Assembly: GCA_963971405.1 (NCBI GenBank)
Contig: OZ020486.1
Span: 29,349,419 to 29,413,418 of the forward strand
Length of the DNA stretch: 64,000 nucleotides
Reading direction: 5' to 3'
Origin: Psococerastis gibbosa
Lineage: Eukaryota > Arthropoda > Insecta > Psocodea > Psocidae
Shown here: positions 32,176 to 59,587 of the stretch, one piece after another
Layout of the letters: each line of letters begins with the position of its first letter
Position numbering within the stretch: the stretch's first letter is position 1
The notes under the pieces: model-generated
Seen by the model: the letters and a program-made list of their open reading frames with translations, nothing else
The model's database searches: none
What the model was told of the DNA's origin: nothing
Translations under genes and position numbers: made by a program

Positions 32176-35100
32176 TAAGAAATAACAGTAGGAGGGTCTC
32201 CTACACCACCAGCTAAATTGTATACTGCTATACAAACTTCAGTCCCCAGCTTATCGGCTTCATGTTGGGTCGCTGCTTCTGAGTACACGCGCACTACATC
32301 CTCAGTTCCAGACGCCCTAAAAATAATATCGATACACAATTTGGGCGACAACAGTTACCCTTTGACGAAAGTGTCAACACCAGGCTTTGTTGGCTTCAGT
32401 ACAATGCTAAATTAATTCAACTCAAATCCAGAAAACAACCATACTCAATCCACTTCTTCTTCTTCCGGCTCTACAGCCCTTGGTGGGCTTTGGCCTGCTC
32501 GACAACACTCCTCCATTCTTCTCGGTTTTGCACAACGCTCCACCATCTGGAGACTCCCAACTCGCGAAGGTCGTTCTCTAACTCGTCCTTCCAGCGGTTT
32601 CTTGGCCGTCCTGGCAATCGTCTTCCCGTCATGCTTGCTTTGTACATTTTTCGTGGCATGCGTTCTTCAGACATCCTTACAACGTGTCCCAGCCACCTTA
32701 ATCGTTGTGCTTTAATGAACCTTACTATGTCTTCTCCGTTGAGAGCGGCGTCAATTTCAGCGTTGTTTCTTATACGCCATTCTCCGTACTCGTAAAGGGG
32801 TCCATATATCCTCCTTATTATCTTTCTTTCGAGTACACGTAGTTTGTTGGCATCGTTTACAGTGAGATTCCAGGTTTCCGATCCGTATGTTGCAACTGGT
32901 CTTATAAGGGTTTTTCTCAATCCACTTACACCAAGTAAATATTTATTCTATGCTTACACCATGAACAGTCATTAGTTGAACGTTTCTCTTTGGAACTGCA
33001 TTGATAACAAAACATTTAACAATAACGCTTACCTAACGAAAGCTCTGCCATGACTATATTTTGCGACCAATTTGTCAATCTCTTCTTGGAGCCCATCAGG
33101 ACGCACACAACGCCTAGCTGCGTCGGTCGTTTGTACGACGTTTCTATCCTACAACAATATAAACCAAAATAACCAGAATGTTTATTTAATTCGTTGACGT
33201 CACGGTTGGCGTGCGGTTGGTACCAGACGTAAGCTCATCACTTTATTTACGGATGCTGAACGGCGTAACGGCGTAACGGGACTCTTAGAGAGATATAACA
33301 ATACAAATTATGTTTGATGTCCGCAGCACTTATGGGTGAGCTGTTATTTTACTAGTATTACGATAGTCTATTGTGCCCGCATTTTGTTTCGTTCTTACTG
33401 ATGAACCATACCATACCGCATTATCAAAATCAGCTACTAACAAATATTTAATATCCGGTTCTTCAAATTTCCTTTCCTTTATGCGTACAACACATCTTCC
33501 ACTAATGGAAAATCAATTAGTAGAAATAATCTGAAGTTATTCCTGGAGTAATTGCCTTACCTTGACTTCGTATTCTTTATCTACTTGATCAGAGCAACTG
33601 ATTCATTGAAATAAAACACAGTAACACACACAGCTCCACTCGATTCTCTCTTCTATCATGTTTATTAAGCTCAATTAGACAATATATGAAATGCCTGTTT
33701 CCCTAAATCCAATCCAAACACGGCTATTTCCCCACAAATTTTCAGTTTCAAGGAGATTTTGCCAATGCTCAGTTATTTAACTACGCAATTTATGTAAACA
33801 AACCTTAATTGTGATTTTCGAAAGCCGATTAGGCAGATCTTTGTAGCAACGCTCCCAATCAGCAAGGCTCCAGCCACGAGATCGCAGTACTGTCTCCACC
33901 AACAGCCAATCCGAGAGAGCGTCCCCAACTGCTTGATTGGTGAGGTCTATGAAATTAGACAGTCGTTGCGCCGCTTTCTTAACGTCTGCAACCAATTAAA
34001 TATCTGCCTGAGGTATGCTACGAATTCGTGTTACATGGTCAATTTTACTATCAAATGCTACCAGTACCAAATACATCTACAACTTATATTAGATAATATT
34101 TCCATGAGTGCTGGGTTGGTTTGGATTACATGTTCGACAGTATAGATGCGGATATTAAGTAACCGTGTGGGTAAGTATTAGAAACATACCATCTGTTTCA
34201 CTGGACTTCGACGTCAGTTCTTCCACTTCCCTTAATGTCTTCTCACTATAAACAACTGTCCCATGGCCGTTGGCTTCAAAATAGACACCAATGTCGAATT
34301 CTAAAGCTTTATGATGCAAATGTTTTACCCCAGTTTCTGTGCAGGCCAAAGGTACTTTCTGCAAAACAGAAGGCATCTTATTTAAGACCAGAAGAGTAAC
34401 ATTTAAGAAGCTCTCTATTGGCACTGCCCTTTCCGAAAGTATCCGTTTTCATAGAAGAAAAGTATTCACCACAGTTTCCCTATTTGCACTTCAAGATGGC
34501 GCACCCTATAAACGTATTTTAAATGCATTTTCTATGATCAGCCTGGTTAATGGTTATGAACCTCATTCTTATTCAGAAAACTATAACCTACTGAGTATAA
34601 ATCAAACTACAATTTTGATATTCAAGGTTTTCACGTGTTTCATAGTTAAGTTACGTGAATGATTTAACGTACCAATACTTGGGATATATAATCTGTAGCA
34701 GCACTGTTGGCATACGCTGTATGAATGAGACCAATATTAAGTCGCAGTCCACTAGCCTGGAGTAGCTCCATAAGGTAAGCAGCAAGGAGAGTAGCTATGC
34801 GGTCGCCATCCAGTAAGTGAAAGGTTAGATCGTCGGAGAGGTAAAAGTAAATTAATCTGTCTGCATCACCGTCCACTGCGACACTCTTAACGTTGGCTTC
34901 TATTGGCAATCCATCAGGAGCTTTTTGATTTACCTACCAAATGAACATCCAAATGATATACTGTATTATATCTATCAACTAAAGCGGGGCTTCCACCGAC
35001 CTCTCATTGCAGAATGCAAATGACATTGACGGAAATTTAAATTTTTCTTTTTATAGAAATCTATTAAAATGTTTGTACTTAAGATATCCCATGACGCCAT

Positions 35101-38100
35101 TTTTTAATTTTAGTTTGTGATTTTACTCTATGATCATTGATCAATTTTAACTATGGCATAGAGTAAAACAAAAATTTCTTCCATCAATGTCATTTGCATT
35201 CTGCAATGAGAGGTCGGTGGAAACCCAGCCATTATTAATGATATCTGTTACCACGTTAACGGATGTGCATTCTGCAATGAGAGGTCGGTGGAAACCCCCC
35301 CCCCCCCCCATTGGGAGATTTGTTCGACTTCGAAAATTTCTTCATTACTTGTCATAAGCCCCCCCCCCCCCCCCTAGAATCTAAAACCACTCCCCGTTCA
35401 AAATTGTACACACAAAAGATAATCTATTATTTGATATACACTATACAGCATAATATATCGATTTTAGGAAACACTGCAACTTCCGTAAATATTATCCGAA
35501 TTTGATGAAATTTTATAGAAAAAATATATCATATCAGATGAGCTGTGCACTTTCGTGCCGTCGACTTCCCGTCGGCTTTTACCATGGCGTATGTCTTGCT
35601 GGCGAAGCCAGAACAAGGCCAAAGTGCCAATTTAGTTTTTCTAAAGACGTGGCAGCTGTGAGTACTTGGAGGTAGTAAAGGCAAAAACTGAAAAAACTAA
35701 GTCGGCTATATACATATTGTAGTTGAACAACTATTAGTATTATTTTCATTCCTTTCATTTTCCCACATTGCCTTGTTCCGCTAGATGGGGACCATACCAT
35801 GGATCTTTTTTCCAACTAATTGCATTTGCAATTATTTACCTTGACAAAATCAGCTCCACACATGTAATTCAAGCGTCCGGAACCACGATTGTACACCTTG
35901 ACTTGAAGGCTGTCATTCAGTGATTTCAAAAGTTCATCCACAGCTAGCGCTCCAACACCATTTGCTCCATCAAAATTCACGGTAATACTGTAATTTCCAC
36001 TGGGTGCCTGTAACATTTAAATATTAAACCTATATATAAATGGCAACCCATGTTAGTTTTCAAAAATTCCATCAAGTAGCCTCGTAACTTTTAAAATATT
36101 TTAAAGTCTATGTTTCAGCTACCATGTTCATTTTTGCTAGTTCTTCTATCAGTACTCTATGTTGTATGTACCTTGTTTTACATACCGGGTACATTTCCAG
36201 TGTCGCAAGTTGATTTTACGCTTACTTTAACCGGGACTGCTAAGAAAATTGGGCCAGTCGTAGTAAACATGAAAAAATTGTCACTTGTGCAAAATATTGG
36301 ACGTAGTTCTGAATTTTTGGTAAGGCGGGGATTCCACCAACGTCAATAGTGATAGTTAATGTAGTTTTGACGTGGTAGCAGACATTTTAAGTATGTCTTT
36401 AATGTCTGCTACCACGTCAAAACCACATTTACTATCACTATTGACGTTGGTGGAATCCCCGCCTAACTAATGCATGAATGCCTGGTAAAACCCTAAGTTT
36501 TGGAATTCCTATACCTCAGGCTAACTCAGCATATCGATAAAAATCAGCGAATCTTTGGACTTTTTTTAGTTGATATCCAGAACAATGGGGTTTTGACAAT
36601 GTCATTTCCATACTTCTTTAACGAGCCTTGCCTGGTCAAAGATAGGCACTAACACTAACTTCACTAAGGCTCTTATTCCACCAACGTCAATAGTGATAGT
36701 AAATGTAGTATTGACGGACATTTCAATTTTTTATTTATACACACCATTCCACTGGTTTATCAAACTATTGATCACTTTCCTTCCAATGACACGTATGCGC
36801 CAAATTTTTGAAATTTGTTTGCATTTGTTTTTTGAAATTTTGTTTGTATTTGTTTTCTTCGTACACTTCTGTTTAATGGATGAAAATTGTTTTATAAACA
36901 ATAAAATATAAAATGTTTGTACTTAACATATCCCGTGACGCCATTTTAGTTTGTTATTGTTTGCAACGCGTGATTTTACTCTATGATCATTGATCAATTT
37001 TAACTAAGGCATAGAGTAAAATTCAAATTTCCGTCAATACTACATTTACTATCACTATTGACGTTGGTGGAATAAGCGCCAAATTAACGAAATTATATAC
37101 TGTATGCTATTACATACGTTTGTGTTTAAGCGCAGAAAAGCAGACGCCAATTTTGAATAATATTCCCTAGAAGAAGGCCGAGTTTGGTTGATATTGAACG
37201 AAGCAACGAAGTAGTGCAGCATTGGGGTGGTGACAACACCGTAGTCAGTAACTTCTCCTCCAATGGTCTCAATCGCAGATTTTGCCGCATTCGACAATCT
37301 CTCACTACTGGATCTAAAAACGGCATTAACATGAAAAGGAACACACTGTGAAAATATCAAGGCTTATTCTTAAAAGAAGCTTACGTTAAAATCATGGTAC
37401 AAAACGTTTCAAATTTTTATTGAGAGCAAATGAAAATAACTATCATTTTTTATCCGTACTAACAGCAAATTGCCATGTGAACAATATTAACTTTGTGCAA
37501 CCTAATTATGATAATGGTCTCAATTACGTTAAAACTTGAGGGAATTGCAAATGTGTTAGGACGTTGAGTGCCTTCGCTAATAGGATGATTACCTGGACAA
37601 TAGCGAAGTAAAAATAGAACTTGATTCTGAGCCTGAGCTAAGGAAGGTACATTAAAAAAAGAGTCGAATTTCCAAAAGACCATTTAGTGGAGTGCAATTA
37701 GACAAAACAAATGGTTAAACCTCGGAATCCAGCGATAGTCCATGATTATTTATAAAATTTTTGGAAATCTGTTGTTGATAGTATATAGAAAAATGTATCG
37801 AGAATGGGGGACGTCATCTAAATGTTTTGATCTTCGAAACTATGTAGACCTATGACAAAAGTGTATAGTCCCGCCTCGCGAATGAGACCACTAACACTCC
37901 GCTACTACATCAACCAACCGATTGGTGCGCATTACAAAAAGAGGAAGTTATGCTGGTACACCCTGTAGTTAAAAATTGAGAACGGGCCAAAATATGTTTT
38001 AGACATTTTTCTATATACTACTAACAACTCATTTTCAAAGTTTTTATAAATATTCATGGACTGTCCCCGGATTCCGAGGCATAAAGCTTAGGCACTCTAT

Positions 38101-39153
38101 TAATTCATTTAGGCGGTAGGTCTAGGACTAATCGAACTGACTTAGTAAAAAGTAGTACACTGAATCGGGTATAATAATTATGCCACTAAAGACTCATGTG
38201 TCCACGTATCAGGTCCAATTTCAACGACAATTCGGACAATTGCATTCTGCAATGCGAGGTCGGTGGAAACCCCGCATAAGGCTTGAATGTCTGCTACCAC
38301 GTTTGTATCTAGCCCTAGCCGGTCGGTGGAAACCGCGACTATGCTTATGCTATATCACAAAATTACCTACCTAGTATCCCTTCCCAAATAAACTATCCCA
38401 GGTTGTCCAATTGGAATGTTAAATTCGGATACTATGCTCATCAAGGTAGAAGCCAATTCTTTACTTGGCACATTGGCCACTCTTGTAGCCAATATTTCCC
38501 AGCTGCCTTCAAGCATTTCTCCTTTTGGATCAACCAATTTTACACCATTGTCTTGCTCCGGGTTGTGCGAAGCTGTAATCATCAGGCCAACAACTTTTCC
38601 ATGGAGATACATTGATCTCAGAGTTGCTAGTAGACCCATACGGTAAACAACGTAATCCAATCCATCAGCTCTACAAATAAAATTAAGATAAGTGTGTCAA
38701 TCATCAGAAAAGTTATCATTACAAAACAGGTGAGTTGGAGATAAGCATAGCCTAAGATAAGTGTAAATAATATAAGACCTTACAGATAATATTTTCCATA
38801 TTAATTATTTCCTAGATTAGGTTTAAAGTATTTTAAGTTAGTTCTTGATTGGCGTAGTCTATATTCAATTGACTTTGATAACTAAATAAATTTTGACAAA
38901 ATTGTAGTGTAAGGCTACTCTACCGAAGAAGGTGAATCCTTGGTTCGGTAGTATGAATGACCAATATGTTGGGAAATCATGCTACGCATATCTACACATA
39001 GACTATGTATATTTCTACCGATTAGGCAGTAGCCCTAAACTGTACTTACAACGTTCGAAACCCGGCAGTTCCATATTGTATTATATGTGAGGAACTGCTC
39101 TCAGCAGAATTCAAGTCAATTTTAGCAAATTTATTTAGAAATTCATTTAACAT
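32175..39153 (-). CDS. PGM3: Phosphoacetylglucosamine mutase
   Basis: Converts GlcNAc-6-phosphate to GlcNAc-1-phosphate in the hexosamine pathway to UDP-GlcNAc, needed for chitin and glycosylation; cytosolic. Nine exons: 39153-39050, 38670-38371, 37313-37118, 36007-35840, 34933-34673, 34358-34190, 33985-33804, 33148-33033, 32316-32175; 545 residues, against 542 in human. Start MLNEFLNKF, then QYGTAGFRT. The phosphoserine loop is TASHNP with Ser69; the metal loop DGDADR gives Asp277, Asp279 and Asp281; sugar-binding EANGHGT follows GVYF. The C-terminal phosphate loop reads [12 protein letters not shown] (from 499) where RPSGT is usual. The end is [17 protein letters not shown]. Intron 8 carries a fresh-looking LINE fragment; other introns hold several MITEs. 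Divergent from CYFIP, 2.9 kb apart. Confidence 0.97.
32456..32915 (-). mobile_element. 5'-truncated LINE insertion in PGM3 intron 8, with target site duplication
   Basis: An uninterrupted minus-strand frame encodes a non-LTR reverse transcriptase tail: [71 protein letters not shown]. It ends with a stop and (GAA)n tail. The 12-base sequence CTCAATCCACTT flanks both sides (32444-32455 and 32916-32927), a perfect target duplication. Same transcriptional strand as PGM3. The intact frame and perfect duplication point to a recent insertion. Confidence 0.9.
34984..35230. mobile_element. MITE related to the inner element
   Basis: Arms GCGGGGCTTCCACCGACCTC then TCATTGCAGAATGCAAATG; core TATGATCATTGATCAATTTT. 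A half copy (35245-35296, ending in poly-C) follows directly. In a PGM3 intron. Confidence 0.75.
36324..36463. mobile_element. Palindromic MITE, TSD TAA
   Basis: Near-perfect inverted arms GGCGGGGATTCCACCAACGT, CAATAGTGATAG, TGACGTGGTAGCAGACATTT; TAA on both sides. In a PGM3 intron. Confidence 0.85.
36668..37080. mobile_element. Long MITE of the same family (413 bases)
   Basis: Ends GGCTCTTATTCCACCAACGT and CAATAGTGATAGTAAATG match the 36324 element, but the interior has the TGATCATTGATCAATTTT core of the inner-type elements, so it joins the ends of one type with the centre of another. Ends 38 bases before a PGM3 exon. Confidence 0.75.
38238..38335. mobile_element. Right-hand remnant of the composite MITE
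   Basis: Begins in the inner element (TTGCATTCTGCAATGCGAGG) and crosses into the outer arm (CTTGAATGTCTGCTACCACG, TAGCCCTAGCCGGTCGGTGG). It keeps the inner/outer junction, so it comes from the composite. Ends about 35 bases before a PGM3 exon. Confidence 0.75.
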
Positions 39154-39323
39154 TTTGCAAAATTAAAAATATCCACAAATTACAAAACTGACAACATAGA
39201 ACCTTACTACAAAAATGTGAAAACTGACAAGCAATCAAGCATAGACAATAGAGCAATAGACTAACAGACAAGGGTAGGCTAAAGTGGCAGTAGAAAAGTT
39301 TTTACTTTTCAAATTTCAAATCA

Positions 39324-40128
39324 GACGAAAACTTAAATGCTGGCCTTGATCCTTGTTACTGCGCATGCGTCATGACTTGGTCCTTACCCCTCCAACGAGA
39401 AAGCCGGAAGGTGTACAACTTACAAGTTCCAAAATTTTAAAGTGTAGCCTAAAAGTGAAACCTCCAGCACTCATTTTTATCAATAGCTTTTCATGGTCCT
39501 TAAACATTATTATAAGCCTAAATGCAACCGGTATCTACTGGATTTTGATCATAGCATACCTAACTATAGGTTTTACTTTTAGGCTACATTTTTAAATTCT
39601 ATAACTTTAACTTTATCAAAATTAATGGTTAATTGTTAGGTATTATTAATTATGGCAGCTAACTTAACTAGTTACTGTGCGAAAGACGCGTAAGACCAAA
39701 GATTCCATTTCCAACCATACGGCACGACATATAATACAATTCAGTAGATTATCGATTTCATCTTTGAAAATAGTCAAAATAGTAACTAATTAGGTTAGCT
39801 GTCATAATTAATAATACCTAACAATTAACCATTTGATAAAGTCAAAATTCCAGAATTTAAAAATATAGCCTAACAGTAAAACCTATAGGTAGGTATGCTA
39901 TGATCAAAAGCCCGTAGATACTGGTTGCATTTAGGCTTATAATAATGTTTAAGGACCATGAAATGCTTTTGATAAAAATGAGTGCTGGGGGTTTTACTTT
40001 TAGGCTATATTTTAAAATTCTGGAACTTGTAATTTAAGTTGTACACCTTTCTCGTTGGAAGGGTAGAGCCAATTGGACCTGACGCATGCGCAGTAAAAAA
40101 GATCAAGGCCAGCGTTTAAGTTTTCGTC
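39324..40128. mobile_element. Large foldback element upstream of PGM3
   Basis: Two arms of about 350 bases (39324-39675 and 39781-40128) are inverse copies around a 105-base spacer. Outer ends GACGAAAACTTAAATGCTGG and inverse; AAATCA flanks both sides as a 6-base duplication. Starts 171 bases upstream of the PGM3 start codon. No coding capacity seen. Confidence 0.8.
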
Positions 40129-40659
40129 AAATCAGTAATCACTAATCAGTGGCCATTGTTGTTTGCTGTTTTTTTTTTTAATGTTTTCATATAATATTTT
40201 GTAATGGATGCCGCCTATATTTAATTATTAAGTGCATAATTATTTGATAAATTCATGCATTAAATTTTATTTAACCAATTCAAAGAGAATGCGAAATCTT
40301 GTTAGTTTATGTGTTTTTATGTGATATACCAAGTGAGTCTGGTGAGTAATGAGTATTTAAATGATAAAATTGTTTAGACTACAGCCTATTAGAAAATTAA
40401 AAAGTATTACCTCAATTCCAGTGCTACAAAGCTGACTCATACAGTCTAATCACCCATAAAGAGGGGTGGATTAGCTGGTCTACTCAACTTAGACATTTAG
40501 TATTTAGATTTGATTGCATGAGTTGTAAGCTACTGCCTACGCCCCAATGGGTGATATATTAAAATGACACTTTTGCTTATTTCATTTAAATGTTATTTGC
40601 AGCTAACCCTCCCATCCTTCCTTTAATGCTATAGATTTTCAATATTTTTATGATATTAT

Positions 40660-41610
40660 AATATAGTTAGCGCTTGTAGGCTACACGAGCAGCAATGTTC
40701 GGACGCTGCCAGTCGAGGTGCGGCTTTGATGGATGAAGCAGCAGAATCGGGGATGATAGGTATGGTCGATCTGAAAGCGTACTTCCAAACGTTTCGTCAA
40801 CATTTGCGATTGACATCTTTCGTGAAATGAAATAATAAACGTTTATATTAAGTGAGCTGTAGCCCCGAAGGGCTACTCCGCCAGCTAACCTATAACTTAT
40901 AATATTGTGCCTCGTAATCCCAGCAGCAAGCAGATATTGAAGACATTCTTTTGGTTTGAATCGTATCAACTCGATTCTTCCGAAAATCCAATTCACGATG
41001 GAACAAGGGAATAATGACTGGTTGGCTTTTCTTGATATGCTGATAACGAAGAAAGAAGATGGAAGTATACTGCAAACCAACCCACTGATAGATACGTGAA
41101 CAAAAACTCTAACTCTAACAATCATCCGAGCCAAAAACGAACCATGATAAAAACACTCATCCACCTTGCCAATGGGATATGTCAACACAAACTTCTACAG
41201 TCCGCAATTTCTGAGCATGTTCTAACGCAAAGAGGCCATGCAGGACGTTTTCAGGGTGTGACAACACTATCTATAACTGCTTCATGCTACCCCCGCCCCG
41301 GTTGCACAGAGAGGCTATAGAAATCTACAAACACAAGGATTAAAAGTTAACATCTAGACCTAAACAAGACTACAGCGAAGAATTGGCGTCATAATCTGGA
41401 AATCAGGACAATCAGATTTAGACAGCAGGGAGGCGCCCCCACCAAACTCAGCTTGGTATAAATAACGTAACCAAACAGTTGCAGCTGAGTGTTAGAAATC
41501 TACGCAGTGTCACTGAAGGTGTCAACCACAGGGCGCAGTTTGACTACGGTCTATCAACCCATTCCACTGCTTCATCACGTAATTCCGGCCGTTAAAATCT
41601 TGTATTGACA
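40660..41610 (+). mobile_element. Penelope-like element, old fossil
   Basis: The middle reads as a Penelope-type reverse transcriptase tail: IQFTMEQGNNDWLAFLDMLI, TKKEDGS, then NKNSNSNNHPSQKRTMIKTL. Terminal-type sequence lies on both sides, the left one inverted (about 40660-40830, GAAACGTTTGGAAGTACGC on the minus strand) and the right one forward (about 41490-41610). It is broken in several places and clearly not active. Confidence 0.75.
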
Positions 41611-56798
<15,188 letters not shown>

Positions 56799-56857
56799 AA
56801 AGCTTTCCTTTTAACAAATTGTTTCCAATAATTTGATGGTTAAAAAAGCAAAAATGT

Positions 56858-57065
56858 CCTGAAGAGCTTTGTATGGACCTAGGCCTACTTATAGTGATCC
56901 CATGCCCATTGCCAACGACCCCGTGGATTTTTCGGAAATTAATATTGCGTATGAAGTTTGAGCCATTAGCGAACTGGTACACGTTCTCGGATAATGGGCA
57001 AGCTGACACAAGCCTACCATTGACACCATGTAACAGGCGTAAGCATGACTTCACCAAGTATGGAT
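56858..57065 (-). repeat. Retroposon-like repeat after CYFIP, copy C
   Basis: Same family, more diverged (GCCAACGACCCCGTGGATTT, GGGCAAGCTGACACAAGCC). Begins 60 bases after the CYFIP stop, so it is probably in the 3' UTR. Confidence 0.6.
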
Positions 57066-58139
57066 CGAGTCAATTTTATCGTTAGACGTGCTAATTAATT
57101 AATTACTCAAATCATTTTAAAGACATTCTTTCATTACTCCAGAATGTTTCACATCTAGTGACATACAATATATATTATTGTTAGTTTCTTTAATTGTCAT
57201 TAGGCCAGTATCTTTAAAATTGGGAATGTCGCCAAGATTGCGGGGCACCTAAGGTAAATTTATAAGAAGGCCCTGCGACAGGTAAAAACGCACCGCACTA
57301 GAGCATATTCGATTTAGGTTTTTTTTATGGCAAGCCTGGCGCAGGGATTATTCACGATTTAAATGGCTTTCTTCGAATTCGCCTTGTATTTCTAAAGCTT
57401 CTTTGCATTCCCCAACTATAATTTTTACTTCTATATTGCCCATGTGTAGATGTAGAAAGTACACTTCACTTCATTTATGCATGCATTTAATACTTTGTAG
57501 TCTTAGTTATTAGAGATAAAATAATTATCTTGTATTTTTAAGTGAGTACCTAAGGTAGAAAATGAACAATTTTTACTCATTGTTTTACATGTAGTATGTA
57601 GTTACATGAAGTAGAGATTAGTCTACATGTCTCATTACCCTGTCCACTGTAATTAACTTCAGGAAAACACTTATTGGACTATTCCAGATGGTCTCCCCCA
57701 ATAATAGATGACCGATGGCCATGTTTAACTTTGTAGCAACCCAAAAATCCCATTCAAAACAATTAAAAATATCGAAGCACATTTACGGCTCTGTTACAAA
57801 AGCAGGGAAAATCAAATGGTTTGCAGAGCATTTTATTGCATTTTAGCTGTAACGTCACAAAGAATTGCCACACTACAATACGATAGTTATACGCTAATGT
57901 AACTATGGCAATGCGAAATGGAGAATCACCACTTGGTCATCTCGTCTCTCAAATTTCCGTGCAATGTATTCCGATGAATATTGAAAATATATTATGAATA
58001 ATTGTCATTTCTTTGTTTGTCTGTTAAAGAAAGCCCATTCCGGAGAGACAAGGAAAAATAATTCAGGAAGTTAGGCAGTTATTTCCAAATATTTTACAAA
58101 CAATGGATGTTCCGGTATTTTTAACGAAATGGACTGATT

Positions 58140-58350
58140 TCTCGTTCCACAGCCGCCAAGATGTGGAAATGGTTTTATAAAAAATTCGTATGAGATACAA
58201 CCTTTCTAAAAAAAACTGACCATTTATCAGATTGAATTAGGGCTATTTTTATAAAATACAGCACTTAATTGTGTGTTTCTAGAGTAGTAGTAATATTTCA
58301 GATGCAAAAATACCAACTTAATCCACTACGAAAGTTTGTATTATTAAATT
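58140..58350 (+). repeat. Interspersed repeat, second copy of the CTACGAAAG family
   Basis: Same order of blocks as at 28860: TCCACAGCCGCCAAGATGTG, AAAATACAGCACTTAATTGT, TCCACTACGAAAGTTTG. Confidence 0.55.
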
Positions 58351-58679
58351 TTTAATAAAACCGCTTTCATATCTATGCAGCTATGGCATTAATTTGTGAA
58401 AAGTTGTCATATGCGTAGACAGTAGGGCCTTTTCTAACGGGGACCAGGCTACAAAACGTTGAAGATAGAACGCTACACAGTGCGTGGCATTGGAGAATAA
58501 TGAATGCGCGATAGATAGACCCATGCTGTGGCAACGCAAGTGCCATGTGAAATGGCTGTAAAAAGCATTACAAGGTACATGATATTTAAATTATTAGTGA
58601 AGATAAAAGGCAACTATAAAAGAATCCACTGCAGTATACGCGCTTAGCAGGCTAGTCTATAATGTTATAGTATTTAATG

Positions 58680-58795
58680 TAACAGCAAAGGCTTTCACGG
58701 CTGGAGTCGAATGAACAACCAATAGAATCCGGGACGTGGTCGACCACGGCCCATCAGCCCGGATTCTATTGGTTCTTCATTCGTTATAGTATTTT
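58680..58795. mobile_element. Penelope-like terminal fragment, inverted pair
   Basis: AAAGGCTTTCACGGCTGGAG at the left and a short inverted pair of CAATAGAATCCGGG...CCCGGATTCTATTG. Same family as 51838. Confidence 0.6.
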
Positions 58796-59287
58796 CCAAT
58801 ATATGGCAGTGACCATAAATCACAAGTTAAAAGGCTCACAAAATTATTGTTACTATAATATATGCTAAAACAATAAAATACTTTATAATCTACTTACAAT
58901 AATAAAGCTACAGGCTACAACCGAAATGGACGGACTGGATTTATTTTGAGTCAATAATACTGTTAATGCAGATCATTCATATTAATCTTAATTAGTCTAA
59001 TTCTTTTCCAAAAAGGCCATAAATAAATATAGTACGTGGCCTAATTTTACCGCAATCATTTAAGAGCAAATGAGATGCTCCCCCATCAGATTTTTTTTGT
59101 ATAAAATACTAGAGCCATCAATGAGATAACATAAATTAAAAGAAAGTCTCTGCTACATCTTGATATACAGTATGTTAAGTATGTATATGCGGCAATCACT
59201 AATGCCATTTGGCCACAGCTATGAGTCAGTCATAATACTTATGTTAATAAATATAGATGTAACTTACTATAGGTAGACTACACTTGA

Positions 59288-59488
59288 GTTGAGCCATACG
59301 ACACAGCGGACGAATCACGTTAAGTTGATTGAGGCATGCGGTGCAAGTTTTACGCACAGTCATTTTATAAATGATACGAAAGCTCCATCGTGTATTTCAA
59401 TTGTAAGATGACTGTTGTTCCCGTAACACTTACACAGTGTGCCTCAGGCAACTTACCGTGATTTTTCTGCTGTTACGTATGGCTCAAC
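59288..59488. mobile_element. Foldback MITE
   Basis: Ends GTTGAGCCATACG...AATCACGNTAAGTTG...TGAGGCA match inversely over about 52 bases with mismatches. Lies 100 bases beyond the clarin stop. Confidence 0.65.
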
Positions 59489-59587
59489 AATAGTTCAATA
59501 TTAGTCCGTTTGCAAGTTGATAAATGCAGCAACCCGAGCGAACAATGGTAAAGTCAAAACTGTACACGATTTGAAATAAAGCACAAT

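Larger units (their letters stand above)
57066..59287. other. Intergenic, CYFIP to clarin
   Basis: AT-rich DNA with an interspersed repeat and a Penelope-like fragment. No gene seen on either strand. Confidence 0.55.

Noticed and set aside
40667-41188. 173-codon minus-strand frame
   Set aside because: It is the reverse of the Penelope-like fossil, whose plus strand reads as reverse transcriptase.
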